DNA of 9,168 nucleotides, taken from the NCBI GenBank assembly GCA_964637185.1, contig CAZWVB010000018.1, positions 1-9,168 of the forward strand, in the 5' to 3' direction. A model generated the notes under the pieces. That model was not told where the DNA came from and did not search any database. It saw only the letters and a list, made by a program, of their open reading frames with translations. The stretch is from CAZSVP01 sp964637185. GTDB taxonomy: Bacteria; Patescibacteriota; Saccharimonadia; CAILAD01; BJGX01. Below, one piece after another: positions 5,606 to 9,168 of the stretch; within the stretch, counting starts at the first letter, position 1, and the number at the start of each line of letters is the position of its first letter. The position numbers and the translations under genes were made by a program.

Positions 5606-7393
5606 CTAGTCGTTTTTCTGCATTAGTACCATAAATGCTTCAGATGGTATCTCTACCTTGCCGATCATCTTCATCTTCTTTTTGCCGGCTTTTTGTTTGG
5701 CCCAGAGTTTCTTCTTGCGACTAATATCACCTCCATACAACTTGGCGGTAACGTTTTTGCCTAGTGCTTTGACATCTTCGCGTGCGATAATTTTGCCTCC
5801 TATGGCAGCCTGCAAGCTAACTTCGAAAAGCTGCCTTGGGATTACTTTTTGCAGCTTGGCTACCACACGTCGCCCTACCGACAACGCCTCTGAGCGATGG
5901 ACTATCATGCTCAGACTATCGACTCGCTCGCCTCCGACCAAATAATCAACTCGCACCAGATCCTCAGGCTTGTACTCCCAAAAATCGTAGTTGAAGCTGC
6001 CATATCCAGAGGTGATGCTCTTGAGCTGATCATAGAAATCCACCAGCATATTGGCAAGTGGTGCAGCAAACTCTATCAGAGCCACGTTCTCATCGATGTA
6101 GCTAAGATTGCGCTGCTGACCACGCAGTGAGTTGATTAGTTTGAGTAGTGGCCCCATGTACTCGCTGGGTGTGATTATCTCTCCCTTGATCCAGGGCTCC
6201 TCAATAGTCGCGATTTGAGTCGGGTCGGGCAACTCAGATGCCGACTGAAGGTGTAGTTTGTCACCAGACTGAGTCTGGACAATATAGTCTACACTAGGGT
6301 TGGTTACTACCAAGTCAATGTCATGCTCTCGCTCAAGACGCTCTTTGACTATCTCCATATGTAATAATCCAAGAAACCCGACACGAAAGCCAAATCCCAG
6401 CACGCTAGAATTTTCTTGGCTGTAGCTAAGTGCTGAATCATTGAGGCTCAGCTTGACCAAGGCCTCTTTGAGACCTGAGTAGTCGGTCGCACTTACTGGA
6501 TAGATACCAGCAAACACAAAAGGCATCGCCTTTTTGTACCCAGGCAACGGCTCTGATGCTGGGTAGGCCTGCAAAGTCACGGTATCACCTACACGAGCTT
6601 CTGAAGAAGCCTTGAGATTGGTGACAATGTAGCCAATCTGGCCACACGCAAGTTGAGGGTCTGGTTGCATCGCTGGGCTGAAATGCCCGACATCTAGAGC
6701 TAGTCCATTATTTTGGCCAGCCATAAAATGCAATTGGGCACCTTTTTGAATATTGCCATCTATTACACGTACATACAAGATAACGCCACGGTATTCATCA
6801 TATATAGAGTCAAAAATAAGTGCACGAGTATTAGCCTGGGTATTGCCATTTGGTGCTGGTACCTCCTCTACTATTCGGTCCAAAAGTTTATCTACACCTA
6901 TGCCATCTTTGGCTGAGATTCGCATTACTTGGTCAGCATCACATCCTATGAGATTGGCTACTTCAGCGGCAACTCGATCAGGTTCAGCAGCCGGCAAATC
7001 AATCTTGTTGATAACAGGGATAATATGAAGATTGGCTTCGATCGCCAAATACACGTTGGCTAGTGTTTGAGCCTGTATGCCTTGGGTGGCATCTACCACC
7101 AGCACAGCGCCCTCGCAAGCTTGTAGGCTACGGCTCACCTCATAGCTAAAATCTACATGACCTGGCGTGTCTATAAGATTGAGAGTAGTGCCCTGCCATG
7201 CCATGCGTACTGGCTGCAGCTTGATCGTGATGCCTCGCTCACGCTCGATGTCCATTTGATCAAGCAGCTGCTCTTTCATTTCGCGTTTTTGGACTGTGCC
7301 GGTTATCTCCAGCATGCGATCAGCTAGTGTACTTTTGCCATGATCGATGTGCGCGATAATACAAAAATTGCGTATGTGAGTCTGATCGCTCAT
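5606..7393 (-). CDS. lepA: Elongation factor 4 (LepA), ribosome-associated GTPase
   Basis: Translational GTPase that binds ribosomes and is linked to back-translocation or ribosome assembly and to stress tolerance. At 595 residues it matches the family (E. coli 599). GTPase motifs are complete: G1 AHIDHGKST (14-22), G2 RGITI (53-57), G3 DTPGH (75-79) and G4 NKID (129-132). A beta-barrel domain II, two alpha/beta domains with FRVGFLGLLHMEIVKERLEREH, and the LepA-specific C-terminal domain follow. The latter has YGGDISRKKKLWAKQK and the tail GKVEIPSEAFMVLM. The absence of an EF-G domain IV, together with this C-terminal domain, distinguishes it from EF-G. Its ATG overlaps the murJ TGA (ATGA) and no good Shine-Dalgarno is visible, so it is probably translated by coupling to murJ. 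Confidence 0.98.
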   Translation of the reverse strand: MSDQTHIRNFCIIAHIDHGKSTLADRMLEITGTVQKREMKEQLLDQMDIERERGITIKLQPVRMAWQGTTLNLIDTPGHVDFSYEVSRSLQACEGAVLVVDATQGIQAQTLANVYLAIEANLHIIPVINKIDLPAAEPDRVAAEVANLIGCDADQVMRISAKDGIGVDKLLDRIVEEVPAPNGNTQANTRALIFDSIYDEYRGVILYVRVIDGNIQKGAQLHFMAGQNNGLALDVGHFSPAMQPDPQLACGQIGYIVTNLKASSEARVGDTVTLQAYPASEPLPGYKKAMPFVFAGIYPVSATDYSGLKEALVKLSLNDSALSYSQENSSVLGFGFRVGFLGLLHMEIVKERLEREHDIDLVVTNPSVDYIVQTQSGDKLHLQSASELPDPTQIATIEEPWIKGEIITPSEYMGPLLKLINSLRGQQRNLSYIDENVALIEFAAPLANMLVDFYDQLKSITSGYGSFNYDFWEYKPEDLVRVDYLVGGERVDSLSMIVHRSEALSVGRRVVAKLQKVIPRQLFEVSLQAAIGGKIIAREDVKALGKNVTAKLYGGDISRKKKLWAKQKAGKKKMKMIGKVEIPSEAFMVLMQKND

Positions 7394-8988
7394 GTGTTTT
7401 TACCCGTATAAATATCTTTGATCTGCCGTAGTGGATGTAGCGCGCGACGCAGCACAACGTGAGCCTCATCTACCCGTAGAAGTAGGCTCAATCCAAAGAA
7501 TATAATGATGCCACTGCCGGCTATGATGGCAAACTGTGGTGCCAGCGACAGAAAACCAACGCTGGCCTTGTATAGTGGAAATACTTTGGTAACTAGAAAG
7601 TACATCACAACCGAAGACACTGCGGTAGCAATTGTTATTTTGGTGGTACGAATTAGCAGATCACGACCTCCATAGCTGCCGGCCTTACGCCTTAGCAGGT
7701 ACATTAGTAGTATTGCCTCATACAAAGTAGATACTGACAGCGCCATGGCCATACCTTCTACGCCAAACTTGGCGGACAAAGTAAAACTCAGCACAATATT
7801 TATCAAGATTGAGCTAAGACTTGTATACAATGGCGTCTTAGTATCTTCAAGCGCATAAAAAGCCCTGGCTACCATATAGAAAACGCTTTGAGCTACAATC
7901 GTACCAGCGAGCCAACCCAATGTGTTGGCAGTAGTCTGATCTCCAAACCCAAATAGCAAGCGCACGATGTATCCTCGCATCACAAAAGCAATAGCGGCAG
8001 AGGGTATGACCAAGAATAGTATCAGCCCCATGTCGCGAGTAAATTCGGCAGGCATCCGGCCATGTTTGTTCTTGACTGCTCGAATCAAACTAGGGAACGC
8101 TGCAGTTGATATTGCCGCGCCAAACAAAGCCACCGGCACGTTTTTGAGATTGTTGGCATAGTAGTAGGCCGCCAGGCTACCTACACTCAATCGTGAAGCT
8201 ATGGCAGTTTGGATGATCCAGTTGATCTGATCAATTGTCAGGTCTAGCGAGCGAGGTATCATTAGCTTGATCACCTTCCATACACCAGGCAGTTTGAAAC
8301 TCAATATGAAGCCATATTTGAAACCGAGCCCTGTGGTGCCAAGTATTTGTACCGCAGCCTGCATAAAAGTACCGAGTACTACGCCCCAGGCTACGCCGTA
8401 AATTGGATCGTTGGCAAAAAGCTTAGCGAAGACAACAATCCCGACAATTATACCGAGATTGTAGAATACACTGGCCATAGCAAATAGCAAGAATCGATTG
8501 AAGGCTTGTTGAATAGCTCCAAACACGCTCGCCAGAGCAAAGAAAAATGGCGTGATCAGCATGATGCGTGTAATATGTACAGTCATATCAAAGCGCTGCT
8601 GATCAAAGCCTGGTGCCAGAGCTTTCACCATCGGGCCTGCGAACACAAAGGCCAATGCACCAAATAGTAGTGTGCCGACGCACAGTATATTTAGCAACGA
8701 ATTGGCCAGCTGCCAGGCGGTATCTTTCTTACCTTTTTCAAAATAGTCGATAAATACAGGTATGAAGGCGACGGCAAAAGCACCAGATACCAAAAGCGTG
8801 AATAACAGATCCGGGATACGAAAAGCCGCCGTATAGGCATCGGTAGCAGCGCTGACCCCAAAATTACTTGCCAACAAGCGGTCGCGCACCAACCCCAATA
8901 TGCGTGACAGCAAATAACTGAGTGAAATTATGAAAGCCGCGATCGACAGCGAGCGCGACTTATTTAGACGCTTGAGTATATTCTTCAT
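7390..8988 (-). CDS. murJ: Lipid II flippase MurJ (MviN/MOP superfamily)
   Basis: Polytopic membrane protein that moves the peptidoglycan precursor lipid II across the cytoplasmic membrane. The 532-residue length and roughly 14 hydrophobic segments fit the family. The N-terminus has the hallmark SRILGLVRDRLLASNFG (28-44) and DAYTAAFRIPDLLFTLLVSGA, with the conserved arginines and aspartates of the transport cavity. PRSLDLTIDQIN in the middle and YALEDTKTPLY further on are also typical. The C-terminus is basic and cytoplasmic. Presence of murJ implies a peptidoglycan wall. The ATG at 8988 is favoured because it gives the expected short basic N-terminus before helix 1 and lies 9 bases after an extended -10 box. 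There is no Shine-Dalgarno. murJ is the first gene of a murJ-lepA unit. Confidence 0.97.
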   Translation of the reverse strand: MKNILKRLNKSRSLSIAAFIISLSYLLSRILGLVRDRLLASNFGVSAATDAYTAAFRIPDLLFTLLVSGAFAVAFIPVFIDYFEKGKKDTAWQLANSLLNILCVGTLLFGALAFVFAGPMVKALAPGFDQQRFDMTVHITRIMLITPFFFALASVFGAIQQAFNRFLLFAMASVFYNLGIIVGIVVFAKLFANDPIYGVAWGVVLGTFMQAAVQILGTTGLGFKYGFILSFKLPGVWKVIKLMIPRSLDLTIDQINWIIQTAIASRLSVGSLAAYYYANNLKNVPVALFGAAISTAAFPSLIRAVKNKHGRMPAEFTRDMGLILFLVIPSAAIAFVMRGYIVRLLFGFGDQTTANTLGWLAGTIVAQSVFYMVARAFYALEDTKTPLYTSLSSILINIVLSFTLSAKFGVEGMAMALSVSTLYEAILLMYLLRRKAGSYGGRDLLIRTTKITIATAVSSVVMYFLVTKVFPLYKASVGFLSLAPQFAIIAGSGIIIFFGLSLLLRVDEAHVVLRRALHPLRQIKDIYTGKNT

Positions 8989-8997
8989 CGGTAGCTA

Positions 8998-9006
8998 ATT
9001 ATACCA
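8998..9006 (-). promoter_or_regulatory. Extended -10 promoter of murJ-lepA
   Basis: TGGTATAAT on the minus strand, identical to the box at 5594-5602 and likewise 9 bases before the ATG, predicting a leaderless murJ mRNA. The hexamer 17 bases upstream (TACCCA) matches TTGACA at three positions only. Two inverted repeats lie directly upstream, across the -20 to -55 region. Confidence 0.65.
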
Positions 9007-9049
9007 CCAACCCTATCTGTTGGGTATCACATACCAACCGAACAGTTGG
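9007..9049. repeat. Two copies of an inverted repeat CCAAC-N6/7-GTTGG upstream of murJ
   Basis: Copy 1 (9007-9023) and copy 2 (9034-9049) share CCAACC at the left and GTTGG at the right, with spacers of 7 and 6 bases between the five-base arms, and centres about 27 bp apart. They fill the space between the stop of the upstream gene (9051) and the murJ -10 box. No U-run follows either hairpin, so an intrinsic terminator is unlikely. A double operator for a dimeric regulator is possible. Confidence 0.5.
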
Positions 9050-9050
9050 A

Positions 9051-9168
9051 TTATTGCGCAGGCGTAGTTGGTGTGTTACTGCTAGTGCTAGTTGGCACAA
9101 CTTGCTTCTTTTTGAGTTCTTCTACTTCAGCTTCAAGCTTTTGTATGCGTGTCTCGTGATCATCTACT
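9051..9168 (-). CDS. C-terminal end of an unknown coiled-coil protein (5' part outside window)
   Basis: The minus-strand frame stays open for 38 codons from the window edge to a TAA at 9051-9053. The visible residues begin VDDHETRIQKLEAEVEELKK, a clear heptad pattern of a coiled coil. They end in a Ser/Thr/Pro-rich tail (VVPTSTSSNTPTTPAQ). No catalytic motif or family is recognisable in so short a piece. The coil plus low-complexity tail recalls the membrane proteins at 4699-5584, but no membrane segment is visible here. That it is a gene is inferred from strand, spacing to murJ and composition. Confidence 0.55.
   Translation of the reverse strand, partial: VDDHETRIQKLEAEVEELKKKQVVPTSTSSNTPTTPAQ

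Noticed and set aside
729..8988. UGA read as glycine (CPR code 25)
   Set aside because: TGA ends murJ and the NYN gene exactly at ATGA junctions with the recognised starts of lepA and dnaJ, which fits TGA being a stop here.
1..9168. CRISPR array, insertion sequence, tRNA or rRNA, phage or defence genes
   Set aside because: No spaced direct repeats, transposase motifs, cloverleaf sequences or rRNA-like stretches were seen; the window is a compact housekeeping region on one strand.

Overview
All genes in this window lie on the minus strand and are tightly packed; the largest stretch without a gene is about 120 bases. TGA ends two genes inside ATGA overlaps with well-recognised genes (murJ/lepA and the NYN gene/dnaJ). 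This argues for the ordinary bacterial code and against the UGA=Gly code of some CPR lineages. Compact genes, a shortened HrcA, likely leaderless transcripts and small coiled-coil membrane proteins suggest a reduced-genome bacterium of the Patescibacteria/CPR type. Saccharibacteria is my best guess, but this is an inference from style and not from any database match.

In transcription order (high to low coordinates): the C-terminal tail of an unknown coiled-coil protein enters at the right edge (9168-9051). Then come two paired inverted repeats and an extended -10 promoter. They precede murJ (lipid II flippase) and lepA (EF4), which overlap by ATGA. A second extended -10 promoter just after lepA starts a two-gene unit: an 81-residue and a 206-residue single-pass membrane protein, both with coiled coils and of unknown function.

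Next is a heat-shock operon: a perfect CIRCE operator wrapped around the -35 box of its promoter, a strong hairpin at the predicted transcript start, then hrcA, grpE, dnaK, a NYN/PIN-like nuclease-fold gene and dnaJ (cut by the left edge). HrcA would repress the operon through CIRCE; GrpE, DnaK and DnaJ form the Hsp70 folding machine. The HrcA is about 100 residues shorter than usual. The J protein lacks the zinc finger. The NYN gene sits between dnaK and dnaJ and appears to have its own promoter.

The most unusual sequence signal is a shared start architecture. Three genes (murJ, the 81-aa gene, the NYN gene) have an extended -10 box ending exactly 9 bases before the ATG and no Shine-Dalgarno, which predicts leaderless mRNAs. 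The operon-internal genes that do not overlap their upstream neighbour (grpE, dnaK, the 206-aa gene) have clear Shine-Dalgarno sequences.
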